DNA from: UKL13-2 sp031430555
GTDB taxonomy: Bacteria; Pseudomonadota; Gammaproteobacteria; Burkholderiales; Usitatibacteraceae
NCBI GenBank assembly: GCA_031430555.1
Contig: JANPBQ010000263.1
Coordinates: forward strand, 1-64,000
DNA: 64,000 nucleotides
Direction of reading: 5' to 3'
The position numbers were made by a program, and so were the translations under genes. The notes under the pieces are model-generated. The model had not been told where the DNA came from, ran no database searches, and was given only the letters and a program-made list of their open reading frames with translations. This document shows positions 45,243 to 54,514 of this stretch, piece after piece. Each line of letters opens with the position of its first letter. Positions within the stretch are counted from its first letter, which is position 1.

Positions 45243-46042
45243 TGAATGCACCGGAACATATGAGCGATGCGTTTGAGATTGCCGGCAAACGCTACGCTTC
45301 GCGGCTGCTGGTCGGCACCGGCAAGTATCGCGATTTCGCCGAGACCCGCGCGGCCATCGATGCAAGTGGCGCGGAAATTATTACCGTCGCAATCCGCCGC
45401 GTAAATATCGGCCAGAACGCGAATGAACCCAACTTGCTCGATCACTTGCCGCCGACACAGTTCACGATCTTGCCCAACACCGCCGGCTGCTACAACGCCA
45501 AAGACGCCGTGCGCACACTGCGTCTCGGGCGCGAATTGCTTGATGGCCACGCCTTGGTGAAATTGGAGGTGCTGGCCGACGACGCGACACTTTTTCCCAA
45601 CATGCCGGAAACTCTGCTCGCCGCGAAGGAACTCGTCGGCGACGGATTTCAGGTGATGGTCTATTGCACAGATGATCCGATTCAAGCGAAGGCGCTGGAA
45701 GAAATCGGCTGCATCGCGGTGATGCCGCTCGCGTCCCTGATCGGCTCCGGCATGGGCATATTGAATCCATGGAATCTGGAAATCATTCTCGACCGCGCGC
45801 GCGTGCCGGTGCTGGTCGATGCCGGCATCGGCACCGCGTCCGACGCGGCCATCGCGATGGAAATGGGTTGCGACGGTGTACTGATGAACACCGCGATCGC
45901 TAAAGCAAAGCACCCCGTGCTGATGGCGGGTGCGATGAGAAAAGCGGTGGAGGCGGGGCGCGAAGCGTTTCTCGCGGGCCGCATGCCGAAGAAAATTTAT
46001 CAGGCGTCGGCGAGTTCGCCGAGCGAGGGCAAGATTTCGTAA
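45242..46042 (+). CDS. thiG: Thiazole synthase ThiG
   Basis: ThiG builds the thiazole phosphate from 1-deoxy-D-xylulose 5-phosphate, dehydroglycine or iminoglycine and ThiS-thiocarboxylate. The 266-residue TIM-barrel protein has the Schiff-base lysine Lys107 in ALVKLEVL, NTAGCYNAKDAVR and the phosphate-binding DAGIGTASDAA. It directly follows thiS; no other thi gene is in the window. Confidence 0.96.
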   Translation: MNAPEHMSDAFEIAGKRYASRLLVGTGKYRDFAETRAAIDASGAEIITVAIRRVNIGQNANEPNLLDHLPPTQFTILPNTAGCYNAKDAVRTLRLGRELLDGHALVKLEVLADDATLFPNMPETLLAAKELVGDGFQVMVYCTDDPIQAKALEEIGCIAVMPLASLIGSGMGILNPWNLEIILDRARVPVLVDAGIGTASDAAIAMEMGCDGVLMNTAIAKAKHPVLMAGAMRKAVEAGREAFLAGRMPKKIYQASASSPSEGKIS

Positions 46043-46091
46043 TAACGCCGTTCATTTCGTATGGCCCGCATGAAAATTTCCGGCCAAATCG

Positions 46092-46144
46092 TAGGGCGGA
46101 CTTGTCCGCCGATTCGACCATCAATGGCGGACAAGTCCGCCCTA
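46092..46144. terminator. Palindrome-of-palindromes downstream of thiG
   Basis: TAGGGCGGACTTGTCCGCC (46092-46110) and GGCGGACAAGTCCGCCCTA (46126-46144) are perfect inverted copies, and each arm is itself a GGCGGAC-TT-GTCCGCC hairpin. It lies between the convergent thiG and outer-membrane protein genes and may end both transcripts. Confidence 0.7.
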
Positions 46145-46162
46145 GGGCATTCGTTGGTGTCG

Positions 46163-46765
46163 CTAGAACTTGAGCATCACGCCAAGCGACAAGTGATCTG
46201 CCCCCAGATCGCCCAGGCTCGAACCATTGAATGCCCGATAGCGTTCGACATCGAAGCGCAGGCCGACGCTGCTGTTGACTTGGTATTGCATGCCAAGCCC
46301 CAGCCGACCCGCTGTCACGGCGCGCGAACCGGCGCTCGCGAAAAACTCTGGATAGAGTCCGCCGGTGCCTCCGGGTGGAGAACCGGCGCGCAATCTTGCA
46401 ATTCCGGCGCTCCCCGAAAACGCGAAGCCCGCCAGAAGCGGCGCGCGACCTTCAAGATCAAGACCATAGGTGCGCGAAATCCGCGACAGCGAATCGCGCT
46501 GATCGAACGCCGAATAGCGGCTCACCAGCGCGAGACTCTGGGAGAACTGATAACCGAGCCGCAATCCATAGCGCACGCGGCGGTCATCAAGCGCGGTGTT
46601 GGCGAGGAAAAAACCCGCCGCATCCGCCTCCGCCGCAACGCTCGGCGCGTAGCGCGACGCGGCGAAATTCAGGCCACCGTAGTACTGCGCGATTGCGCTG
46701 CTACTGACGGTCGCGCCGATCATCAATGCGGAAAATCCGAACGTGTTGCGAATTGTTGTTTTCAT
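46163..46765 (-). CDS. Small outer-membrane beta-barrel protein
   Basis: From the ATG at 46765 the product has 200 residues with a signal peptide ending SSSAIAQ. It alternates polar and hydrophobic residues (YGLRLGYQFSQSLALVSRY, VGLRFDVERYRAF) and ends LSLGVMLKF, with the terminal Phe of outer-membrane barrels. The fold resembles eight-stranded OmpA/OmpX-like porins. The function is unknown and the gene stands alone, convergent with thiG. Confidence 0.8.
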   Translation of the reverse strand: MKTTIRNTFGFSALMIGATVSSSAIAQYYGGLNFAASRYAPSVAAEADAAGFFLANTALDDRRVRYGLRLGYQFSQSLALVSRYSAFDQRDSLSRISRTYGLDLEGRAPLLAGFAFSGSAGIARLRAGSPPGGTGGLYPEFFASAGSRAVTAGRLGLGMQYQVNSSVGLRFDVERYRAFNGSSLGDLGADHLSLGVMLKF

Positions 46766-46909
46766 GATCGATCCCTGATGGAATATCATTGAGTCGATAT
46801 TTCGCGAAAAGTTTCCGGCGAGTCACAGCATTTCGCCCACAACGACTTTTCAACTCACACGATAGGACGACTCCGGCGGCGTGTCAAATTACCTGCAACC
46901 ACGCGACAA

Positions 46910-48094
46910 TCACGCCGTGCGCCGCAGCAGCAGGCCTTTCAAGTAGTCGCCTTCCGGAAAATGGATCGCAACCGGATGATCGATTCCCGGATTGAGGCGC
47001 CGTAAAATTTGCGCGTCGATCCCCGCATCGAGCGCGGCACCGGCGACGATTTTTTGAAACAGCTCGGCCGATATTCCGCCCGAACACGAGAACGTCATCA
47101 AATGCCCGCCCGGCCGCAGCAACTTCAGGCCTAGCAGGTTGATATCTTTGTATGCGCGCGCAGCCTTCTCCGCATGGTGCGCGGTGGGTGCGAATTTCGG
47201 CGGATCGAGAATGACGAGATCAAACGATCTCGCAGAATCGCGCAATTTCCGCAATGCCTGAAACACATCGGCCTCGAGCCATTCGGCCTTCGCCGCGTCG
47301 AGCCGATTCAAGGCGACATTGCGCTCAGCCAGCTTCAACGACGGCCCGGAGCTATCGATCGATAAAACCGAATTTGCGCCACCCATCAGCGCCGCAACAC
47401 TCATCGTGCCGGTGTAGCAAAAACAATTGAGCACATCGGTATCTTTCGACATCGCAAGCGTGAGTGCACGGTTATCGCGCTGATCGAGATAAAAACCAGT
47501 TTTGTGGCCATGCGCAATATCCACGGCAATCTGCATGCCGTTTTCTTCGATGACGATTTCGTCGTGCAATGCTGCACCCGCGATCAGGCCTACGCGTGGC
47601 GGCAAGCCTTCCAGTTCGCGCACGTCGGCGTCGGAGCGTTCGTACACCGTTTTGGCACCCGTCGTCGCCATCAACAAACGCGCGAGCAGTTCGCGTTGCG
47701 GCTCGATGCCGGCGGTGAGCAATTGCATCACGATCACATCGCCATAGCGATCCGCGATCAGGCCTGGCAAGCCATCCGATTCGGCGTGAATCAAGCGCAT
47801 CGCGCTGGTTTGGGAGGCGAGCGGGCTTCGTAGTGTGACGGCGCGGCGAATCCGGTCGGCGAAAAAAGCTTCGTCGATTGTGTCCGATTCATTGAACGAC
47901 AACACGCGCGCGACGATCTGCGATTTCTCGCTGAACGCGACATACGCAAGAAAGCGTCCGTCGGCGGCTTCGACACGCACCACGTCGCCGGATACCGTTC
48001 CGTCGTCGATCGACTTCATTGCGCCGGAAAATATCCACGGGTGCCGGCGCAGCAACGATTTTTCGCGCCCCGCATTGACGATCAATTTTTTCAT
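46910..48094 (-). CDS. rlmI: 23S rRNA (cytosine-5-)-methyltransferase RlmI-like
   Basis: The 394-residue protein has an N-terminal PUA domain (RRHPWIFSGAMKSI), a linker domain with HAESDGLPGLIADRYGDVIV, and a SAM-binding Rossmann domain with VLNCFCYTGTMSVAA and the catalytic-type motif LDPPKFAP followed by FSCSGG. RlmI methylates C1962 of 23S rRNA in E. coli. The ATG at 48094 starts the conserved MKKLIVNAGREKSLL. It is divergent from trmB. Confidence 0.92.
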   Translation of the reverse strand: MKKLIVNAGREKSLLRRHPWIFSGAMKSIDDGTVSGDVVRVEAADGRFLAYVAFSEKSQIVARVLSFNESDTIDEAFFADRIRRAVTLRSPLASQTSAMRLIHAESDGLPGLIADRYGDVIVMQLLTAGIEPQRELLARLLMATTGAKTVYERSDADVRELEGLPPRVGLIAGAALHDEIVIEENGMQIAVDIAHGHKTGFYLDQRDNRALTLAMSKDTDVLNCFCYTGTMSVAALMGGANSVLSIDSSGPSLKLAERNVALNRLDAAKAEWLEADVFQALRKLRDSARSFDLVILDPPKFAPTAHHAEKAARAYKDINLLGLKLLRPGGHLMTFSCSGGISAELFQKIVAGAALDAGIDAQILRRLNPGIDHPVAIHFPEGDYLKGLLLRRTA

Positions 48095-48141
48095 TCCGGG
48101 ATTGTACCGAGCGCGCGGAACATGCACCGTATAATTTCGCC

Positions 48142-48831
48142 ATGAACGACGAATCAAAACTGCACATGCGTCCGATCCGCAGCTTCGTATTGCGCCAGGG
48201 ACGATTGTCGCCGGCGCAGGCGCGCGCGCATGAAACGCTCGCGCCGAAGTTCAAGATTGCCTTTGACGCATCGACGATTCTCGACTATCGGCAATTATTC
48301 GACAGCGATGCACCGACGGTTATTGAAATCGGTTTCGGCATGGGCGAAAGCACGGCGGCGATCGCGGCGATGTTGCCCGAGAAAAATTTCGTCGGCATCG
48401 AAGTGCATACGCCGGGTGTCGGTGCACTACTGAAGCTGATCGGCGAGAAAAATCTCACCAATGTGCGAATCATCCAGCACGACGCGGTCGAGGTGTTGAA
48501 GCACATGATCCCGGATCATTCGCTCGCGGGTTTGCATATTTTCTTTCCCGATCCGTGGCCGAAAAAGCGCCATCACAAACGACGATTGATTCAGCCAAAT
48601 TTGGTTGCGCTGCTTGCGCAAAAACTTGGTCCCAATGGATATTTGCACCTCGCCACCGACTGGGAGGAGTACGCGCAACATATGCTGGAAGTATTGAGCG
48701 CCGTACCGGATCTCAAGAATACCGCGGCCGATTTCGCGCCCCGCCCCGCCTATCGCGGCACATCAGGGTTCGAGCGCAAGGGACTCGCCAAAGGTCACGG
48801 CGTGTGGGATCTGGTGTTCACGCGCACCTGA
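48142..48831 (+). CDS. trmB: tRNA (guanine-N7-)-methyltransferase
   Basis: TrmB methylates G46 in the variable loop of tRNAs. The product (229 residues) shows the SAM motif EIGFGMGESTA, NFVGIEVHTPGVG, the signature FFPDPWPKKRHHKRRL and a C-terminal TSGFERKGLAKGHGVWDL. Length and start are typical. It is divergent from rlmI, sharing a short promoter region of about 50 bp. Confidence 0.97.
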   Translation: MNDESKLHMRPIRSFVLRQGRLSPAQARAHETLAPKFKIAFDASTILDYRQLFDSDAPTVIEIGFGMGESTAAIAAMLPEKNFVGIEVHTPGVGALLKLIGEKNLTNVRIIQHDAVEVLKHMIPDHSLAGLHIFFPDPWPKKRHHKRRLIQPNLVALLAQKLGPNGYLHLATDWEEYAQHMLEVLSAVPDLKNTAADFAPRPAYRGTSGFERKGLAKGHGVWDLVFTRT

Positions 48832-48893
48832 AACCAAATCGGTCGCTCGCGAGTAAGATGGATTCACAACGAATTTTTCAGGAGTCACAAAAC

Positions 48894-49589
48894 GTGTCGA
48901 TCAAACCGTCCCGCCGCACCACGCTGAAGCAACTTGCCGCCCTCGGCCTGCTCGGCCCCGCCGGCATTTCCGGATTTATTCAAGAAGCGTTGGCAAAGGG
49001 TGATTCGCCGGTGGTGTCAGGCATTCAGTCGCTCACCGGCAGCGCCACCATCAATGGCCGCGACGCGAAAGTCGGCAGCGCGGTCAATCCCGGCGACAAA
49101 GTTGCCACCGGCAAAGACAGCCTCGCGGTGGTGGTCGTCGGCAAGGATGCCTACCTGTTGCGCGACGGCACCAACGTCACATTCGAGCAAAGCAAATCGA
49201 GCCCGGGCGTGCTGGAAACAGTATTAATTTCAACCGGAAAAGTGCTCTCGGTGTTCGCCAAACGCACCGATGGCGGCGTACGCGTTCGTGCGGCCAATGC
49301 AACGATCGGCATTCGCGGCACCGGCTGCTATATCGAGGTGCAGGAAGCGCGCACCTACTTTTGCCTCTGCTATGGCGAGGCCGCAATCGACGGCGTTGGC
49401 ATGGCGCAATCGAAAATCATCAAGACCACACACCATGAAAGCCCGGTGTGGCTCGATGATCGTGGCGGCGTGATGAAAGTGGAGAACGCCGGCTTCGTGA
49501 ACCACAACGACAGTGAACTCATCATGCTTGAAAAGCTCTGCGGGCGCGAACCGCCGTTTGTCGCATTGGGGTTGACGGGCAGATACTAA
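48894..49589 (+). CDS. FecR-domain protein with twin-arginine signal
   Basis: From the GTG at 48894, with AGGAG about eight bases upstream, the product has 231 residues. It starts with a Tat-like signal, PSRRTTLKQLAALGLLG, then a FecR-like domain: VNPGDKVATGKDSLAVVVVGKDAYLLRDGTNVTFE in pieces and ATIGIRGTGCYIEV. FecR domains of this type occur in exported proteins of unknown role besides iron-signalling anti-sigma factors. No sigma factor gene is adjacent. An ATG at 48858 is possible but lacks a binding site. Confidence 0.8.
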   Translation: MSIKPSRRTTLKQLAALGLLGPAGISGFIQEALAKGDSPVVSGIQSLTGSATINGRDAKVGSAVNPGDKVATGKDSLAVVVVGKDAYLLRDGTNVTFEQSKSSPGVLETVLISTGKVLSVFAKRTDGGVRVRAANATIGIRGTGCYIEVQEARTYFCLCYGEAAIDGVGMAQSKIIKTTHHESPVWLDDRGGVMKVENAGFVNHNDSELIMLEKLCGREPPFVALGLTGRY

Positions 49590-49645
49590 AGTCCAGCATT
49601 GGTGCGGTGTTTGGCGGCATTTCAAGCGAAAACGCCCGCCGAATA
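49587..49645. repeat. Dispersed hairpin-family copy after FecR gene
   Basis: GTCCAGCATTGGTGCGGTGTTT matches the arm of the hairpin at 18.78 kb in its first twenty bases or so, and is followed by GGCGG and CCCGCC arms. It sits between two convergent genes and may terminate them. Confidence 0.5.
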
Positions 49646-49652
49646 TAGGGTT

Positions 49653-50435
49653 TTACGGGCTTTTGCTAGGAAGATTTCCGTAAAATACCCGCGTATCGTA
49701 CTCAAACGCAACGCGGCCATTCACCGCGTGCGAGGCGAATATTTCGCGCGCACGCGCCGCCATCGCCTCATGTCGCGCATCGCCGCGACCGGGCATGTAT
49801 GAAGCAGAATTGAGCCGCCCGATCAAGCCATCGAAGTCAACGCGTTGCGCATTTTTGAACGTTGCTGCAGTCGGCGGCACGCCAAAGAATGCAGCGAATA
49901 CGCCCTCGTCCCTCACATTCTTGTGCTCGATTTCGTTATAGTCGTTGCCGAACTCCTGCAACATTGCTTCGTAATCGCGCAAGAACGGCGTGGAATCAAT
50001 TCGGCGATCATTCCAGATCAGCACCACCCAGCCCGCAGGCTTCAGGATGCGCTGAAATTCGGCACGGGCCTTTGCTTGGTCGAACCAGTGAAATGCTTGC
50101 GCGGCGAGAATGAAATCCATCGATTGTGGCGGCAGACGTGTAGCATCTGAAGTGCCATCGACGCTGGTGAAGCGCGCGAACTCAGCCAGATAGTGCTCGC
50201 CGCCTTCGCGCATTTCGCGATTGGGTTCCACGCCGACCACCGGGTTGCCGTTTTCCAAGAACAATCTAGTGAGAATGCCGGTGCCGGAGCCGATATCGGC
50301 AATGACACTTTCGGGCGTGAGGCCGCATTTCTCCGCAAGGAGATCGAGAATCTCGGCGGGATAATGCGGGCGGTATTTGATGTAGTCAGCGACGCGCGAG
50401 GAGAAGCGCGTGGTGGAATTTTTGGCGGGCATCAT
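49653..50435 (-). CDS. Class I SAM-dependent methyltransferase
   Basis: The 260-residue product has the SAM motif IADIGSGTGILTRLF, the acidic end VVGVEPNREM, and AQAFHWFDQ with LIWNDRR, typical of methyltransferase domain 11 proteins. The substrate is unknown. The double ATG at 50435/50432 follows the acyl-CoA dehydrogenase stop by nine bases, so it may be the last gene of that operon. Confidence 0.85.
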   Translation of the reverse strand: MMPAKNSTTRFSSRVADYIKYRPHYPAEILDLLAEKCGLTPESVIADIGSGTGILTRLFLENGNPVVGVEPNREMREGGEHYLAEFARFTSVDGTSDATRLPPQSMDFILAAQAFHWFDQAKARAEFQRILKPAGWVVLIWNDRRIDSTPFLRDYEAMLQEFGNDYNEIEHKNVRDEGVFAAFFGVPPTAATFKNAQRVDFDGLIGRLNSASYMPGRGDARHEAMAARAREIFASHAVNGRVAFEYDTRVFYGNLPSKSP

Positions 50436-50443
50436 TGCGCTTT

Positions 50444-52255
50444 CTAAAACCAGCTCACTTTCATATCGAGTGTCGTCGTGTCGATCGACTCCAGCAAATT
50501 CAGCATCGGCCGCACCTTGGGCAATTCCCAGCGGATGAAATATTGGCAGGCCTGCATTTTGCCGCGATAGAAATCGTCGTGGCGGTTCGGTGCCGCCGCA
50601 GCAGCGAGTGCTTGGTCGATCCAGATCCACGCCATTACGATGTGGCCGAATGCTTCCAGATAGATGGAAGCGTTGGCGAGCGTTTTGTTGATGTCGCCGG
50701 CGGCGTGAAGATCACGCGTGGTTTCGACCAGATGATCGAGCAGACTGAAAACCTCGCCGACCAGCTCGGTGAGATCGCCATCTTCATCCGCCGCATGCAG
50801 TGTGGCTTCGATGCGCGACACCAGAAGCTTGAACGCGGCGCCATCTTGCATCACCACTTTGCGACCGAGCAAATCAAGCCCCTGAATGCCGTGCGTGCCT
50901 TCGTGGATCGGATTCAATCGATTGTCGCGATAGAACTGCTCGACCGGAAAATCGCGCGTGTAGCCGTAGCCGCCGTGTACTTGAATCGCGAGGCTGTTGC
51001 CTTCGAGACACCATTGCGAGGGCCAGCTCTTGGCGATCGGCGTCAGGATATCCAGCAGCAGAGTTGCATCGCGGCGCGTGGATTCCTGTTCGGCGGTTTT
51101 TTCATCGTCGACCAATTTCGCACAATAGAGATTCAGCGCGAGCGCACCTTCGGCATAGGATTTTTGCGCGAGCAGCATGCGCTTCACGTCGGCGTGTTCG
51201 ATGATCGCAATTTGCGCGGCACTTGGATCTTTCGCCAGCGGGTTTCTGCCCTGCGTGCGGTTGCGCGCGTAATCGAGCGAATGCAGGTATCCGGTGTAGC
51301 CCAGCATGGTGGCGCCAAGGCCGACGCCGATGCGCGCTTCGTTCATCATGTGGAACATGCACGCGAGCCCTTTGCCCGCTTCACCGACCAGATAACCGAT
51401 GGCACCGGCTTGGCCGCCGGGTGTCCATTTGCCTTCGCCGAAATTCAGCAGCGTATTCACGGTGCCGCGATAACCCATTTTGTGATTGAGACCGGCCAGC
51501 GCGACGTCGTTGCGTTCACCCAGCGTGCCATCGGGATTAACCAGAAATTTCGGCACGACAAATAGTGAAATGCCTTTGACGCCGGGGATCAATTTGCCAT
51601 CCGGCGCGGGCAATTTGGCGAGCACCAGGTGAATGATGTTCTCGGTCAAATCGTGTTCGCCGCCGGAAATCCACATCTTGTTGCCGGTAAGGCGATAAAC
51701 ACCATTGCCATCGGGTTCGGCGCGCGTCTTGATGTCGGAGAGCGATGAGCCCGCCTGCGGCTCGGACAAACACATGGTGCCGAAGTAGCGCCCGGCGAGC
51801 ATCGGCTTCACGAACCGCTCGATTTGCTCCGGCGTGCCGTGCGCGAGCAACAGGTTGGCGTTGCCGATGGTGAGAAACGGGTATCCCGCCGTCGCGACAT
51901 TGGCACCCATAAACCACGCCAGGCAGGCTTTTTCGACGACGGTGGGTAGCTGCATGCCACCGAGGTCGTAATCGTGCCCTGCGGCCATCATTCCGGCAGC
52001 CGCAAAAGCATCGAGCGCGGGTTTGATCTCCGGAATCAGGTGAACTCGTTCGCCATCAAAGTGTGGCTCGTTCAAGTCGGCCTTGCGATTGTGCGGCGCG
52101 AACAGGTCGGTGGCGATCTGTTCGCTGATTTTCAGCGCCGCATTGAAGGTTTCGCGCGAATGGTCGGCGTAGCGCGGGCGCGCGGTCATGGCTTCGACGT
52201 CGAGCCATTCGTAGAGCAGGAATTCGATATCGCGGGCGGAGAGAATATTGCTCAT
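50444..52255 (-). CDS. Acyl-CoA dehydrogenase, large form
   Basis: This FAD enzyme (603 residues) makes the first oxidation of fatty acyl-CoA. Motifs are MCLSEPQAGSSLSD and KMWISGGEHDL for FAD and substrate, and the catalytic Glu in NPIHEGTHGIQGLDLLGRKV near residue 452. The C-terminal extension past the core places it with the FadE12/DmdC-like large group. Its ATG overlaps the stop of the fadJ-like gene as ATGA, so the two are coupled. Confidence 0.93.
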   Translation of the reverse strand: MSNILSARDIEFLLYEWLDVEAMTARPRYADHSRETFNAALKISEQIATDLFAPHNRKADLNEPHFDGERVHLIPEIKPALDAFAAAGMMAAGHDYDLGGMQLPTVVEKACLAWFMGANVATAGYPFLTIGNANLLLAHGTPEQIERFVKPMLAGRYFGTMCLSEPQAGSSLSDIKTRAEPDGNGVYRLTGNKMWISGGEHDLTENIIHLVLAKLPAPDGKLIPGVKGISLFVVPKFLVNPDGTLGERNDVALAGLNHKMGYRGTVNTLLNFGEGKWTPGGQAGAIGYLVGEAGKGLACMFHMMNEARIGVGLGATMLGYTGYLHSLDYARNRTQGRNPLAKDPSAAQIAIIEHADVKRMLLAQKSYAEGALALNLYCAKLVDDEKTAEQESTRRDATLLLDILTPIAKSWPSQWCLEGNSLAIQVHGGYGYTRDFPVEQFYRDNRLNPIHEGTHGIQGLDLLGRKVVMQDGAAFKLLVSRIEATLHAADEDGDLTELVGEVFSLLDHLVETTRDLHAAGDINKTLANASIYLEAFGHIVMAWIWIDQALAAAAAPNRHDDFYRGKMQACQYFIRWELPKVRPMLNLLESIDTTTLDMKVSWF

Positions 52256-54357
52256 GATGGGTTGAACGTTTTTCCATTGGCTGCAAGCTGTGCCAGCAGC
52301 GGCGCGGGCGACCAGAATTGCGGGTCGGCATGCTGATTTTGCGCGAAACCTTTCATCGTGTTCACCACGTTGGCCAATCCAACTTGATCCGCGTAATGCA
52401 TCGGCCCGCCACGCCAAAGCGGAAATCCGTAGCCGGTGAGATAGATCACATCAATATCGGAAGCGCGCTGGGCAATGCGTTCTTCAAGTATGTGCGTGGC
52501 TTCCGCCACCAGCGAATACACGAGGCGCTCGACAATTTCTTCTTCTTCAATTGCGCGCGATTCGATGCCGATGCTTTCGCGATGATTGGCAAGGATTGCG
52601 CCGACGGTCGGCGATGGGTACGCGGTGCGGTCACCTGCTTTGTAGTCGTACCAACCGGCACCGGTCTTTTGCCCAAAGCGGCCTTGCTCGCACAAGCAGT
52701 CGGCCGCTTGCGAATATTTCATCGCAGGATTTTCCACATAGCGACGTTTGCGGATGTACCAGCCGATATCGTTGCCCGCGAGATCGCTCATGCGAAACGG
52801 CCCCATCGCGAAACCGAATGCCTCGATGGCGTTGTCAATTTGTTCGACCGATGCACCTTCATCAAGCATAAACATCGCCTGCCGCAAATATTGCTCGATC
52901 ATGCGATTGCCGATGAAACCGTCGCAGACGCCGGACACCGCCGCCGTTTTGCCGATCTTCTTGGCGAGTCTCATCACCGTCATCAGCACGTCGTTCGCGG
53001 TTTTTTTCCCACGCACCACTTCGAGCAGCTTCATCACATTCGCCGGGCTGAAGAAATGCATGCCGATGACATCCTGCGGGCGCTTTGTAAACAGCGCGAT
53101 GCGATTCAGATCGAGCGTGGACGTATTGCTCGCGAGGATCGCGCCTGGTTTCATGACGCGATCCAGCGATTCAAAGACTTGTTGTTTGACGCTGATATCC
53201 TCGAATACCGCTTCGATGGCGAGATCGGTTTTGCCTAACTCTTCATACGCGAGTGTCGGCGTCAACAAACTCATGCGCTGATTCAATTGTTCTGCCGTGA
53301 GTTTGCCCTTGTTGACGGTGTTTTCGTAGTTTTTGCGAATGGTCGCCACACCGCGATCAAGCGCGTCTTGTTTCATTTCCAGCAGCACCACAGGGATACC
53401 GGCATTGAGAAAATTCATCGCGATGCCGCCGCCCATGGTGCCGGCCCCGATCACGGCGACGGACTGGATCGACCGCGCGATGGTGGATTCGGGCACGCCG
53501 GGGATTTTGTTTGCGGCGCGCTCGGCGAAAAAGGTGTGACGCAGCGCCGCCGATTCGGGGGTCGGAAGCAGTTCGGTGAACAGTCTGAATTCGTAGGCGA
53601 GACCGTCGTCGAAATTCATATCGATCGCGGCTTCGACGGCATCGATGCATTTGTGCGGCGCAGGGAAATGTTTGTTGGTGGCCAATTGTTTGGCGCGCGC
53701 AGCGGCGAAAAATTGTTTGGCGTTTGGGATGTCGATTTTCATGTCGCGTACGCGCGGTAATTTGCTTCCATTGGCAATCACCTCATTGGCGAAAGCCAAT
53801 ACACCGCCAAGAAAATCGCCTTCGATCACTTTGTCGATTGCGCCGTTTTCAGCGAGCACTGCCGATTTCACCGGCTCACCGGTGACGATCATTTTCAATG
53901 CCAACTCGATGCCTGCCGGGCCTTGCAACACGCGCGGCAAACGCTGCGTACCCCCTGCGCCGGGCAAAATGCCGATTTTCACTTCCGGCAGGCCGATCAT
54001 GACGCCAGGTGCGGCGACGCGGTAGTGGCAACCGAGCGAAATCTCGGTGCCGCCACCCATGCAGACGCCGTTGATGGCGGCGATGACCGGTTTTGGGCTC
54101 GCTTCAATGCTTGCAATGATGTTGTGCAAATTTGGCGATTGCATGCCGATGGGTTTACCGAATTCAGTGATGTCGGCACCGCCGGTGAAAACGTTGCCGG
54201 TGGCCGTGATGACGATGGCTTTGACATTGGTATCGGCCAGTGCCGCGTCAATGCCCGCCACGATGGCTTGGCGCGTGGCAAAGCCCATGCTGTTGATGGG
54301 TGGGTTGGCGAGGGTGATGACGGCGATGTTTTGGTGGGTTTGGTAGTGGGCGGTCAT
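52252..54357 (-). CDS. 3-hydroxyacyl-CoA dehydrogenase / enoyl-CoA hydratase (FadJ/FadB-like)
   Basis: The 701-residue fusion performs two beta-oxidation steps. Residues about 1-190 form a crotonase domain with GGADITEFG and GVCMGGGTEISLGCHYRV. The NAD-binding fold follows with VIGAGTMGGGIAMNFL near residue 297, then FFSPANVMKLLEVVRG and GFIGNRM of the dehydrogenase. The ATG at 54357 starts MTAHYQTHQNIAVITL; the frame upstream comes from an intergenic repeat. No thiolase gene is adjacent. Confidence 0.94.
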   Translation of the reverse strand: MTAHYQTHQNIAVITLANPPINSMGFATRQAIVAGIDAALADTNVKAIVITATGNVFTGGADITEFGKPIGMQSPNLHNIIASIEASPKPVIAAINGVCMGGGTEISLGCHYRVAAPGVMIGLPEVKIGILPGAGGTQRLPRVLQGPAGIELALKMIVTGEPVKSAVLAENGAIDKVIEGDFLGGVLAFANEVIANGSKLPRVRDMKIDIPNAKQFFAAARAKQLATNKHFPAPHKCIDAVEAAIDMNFDDGLAYEFRLFTELLPTPESAALRHTFFAERAANKIPGVPESTIARSIQSVAVIGAGTMGGGIAMNFLNAGIPVVLLEMKQDALDRGVATIRKNYENTVNKGKLTAEQLNQRMSLLTPTLAYEELGKTDLAIEAVFEDISVKQQVFESLDRVMKPGAILASNTSTLDLNRIALFTKRPQDVIGMHFFSPANVMKLLEVVRGKKTANDVLMTVMRLAKKIGKTAAVSGVCDGFIGNRMIEQYLRQAMFMLDEGASVEQIDNAIEAFGFAMGPFRMSDLAGNDIGWYIRKRRYVENPAMKYSQAADCLCEQGRFGQKTGAGWYDYKAGDRTAYPSPTVGAILANHRESIGIESRAIEEEEIVERLVYSLVAEATHILEERIAQRASDIDVIYLTGYGFPLWRGGPMHYADQVGLANVVNTMKGFAQNQHADPQFWSPAPLLAQLAANGKTFNPS

Positions 54358-54399
54358 TTGGGGCAGGGAATTAAAAGTCGAATTGTTTGTTTGATTTCT

Positions 54400-54512
54400 T
54401 GTTATCCCGGCACGGATGTCCGGCCAATTCAAATCCTTCGCCTTGCTCAATTTGAGGACGTAAATTGGGTCCCCGCCTGCGCGGGGACTGCGATGAAAAT
54501 TGCTTTGGCAAT
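54400..54512. repeat. Intergenic palindromic repeat
   Basis: The gap holds CCCCGCCTGCGCGGGG (near 54472), AATTGGGT and AAAATTGC-TTTGGCAATTTT hairpins, related to the inner arms of foldback C at 18.7 kb. It lies between the short-chain dehydrogenase and the fadJ-like gene on the minus strand. Confidence 0.6.
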
Positions 54513-54514
54513 TT

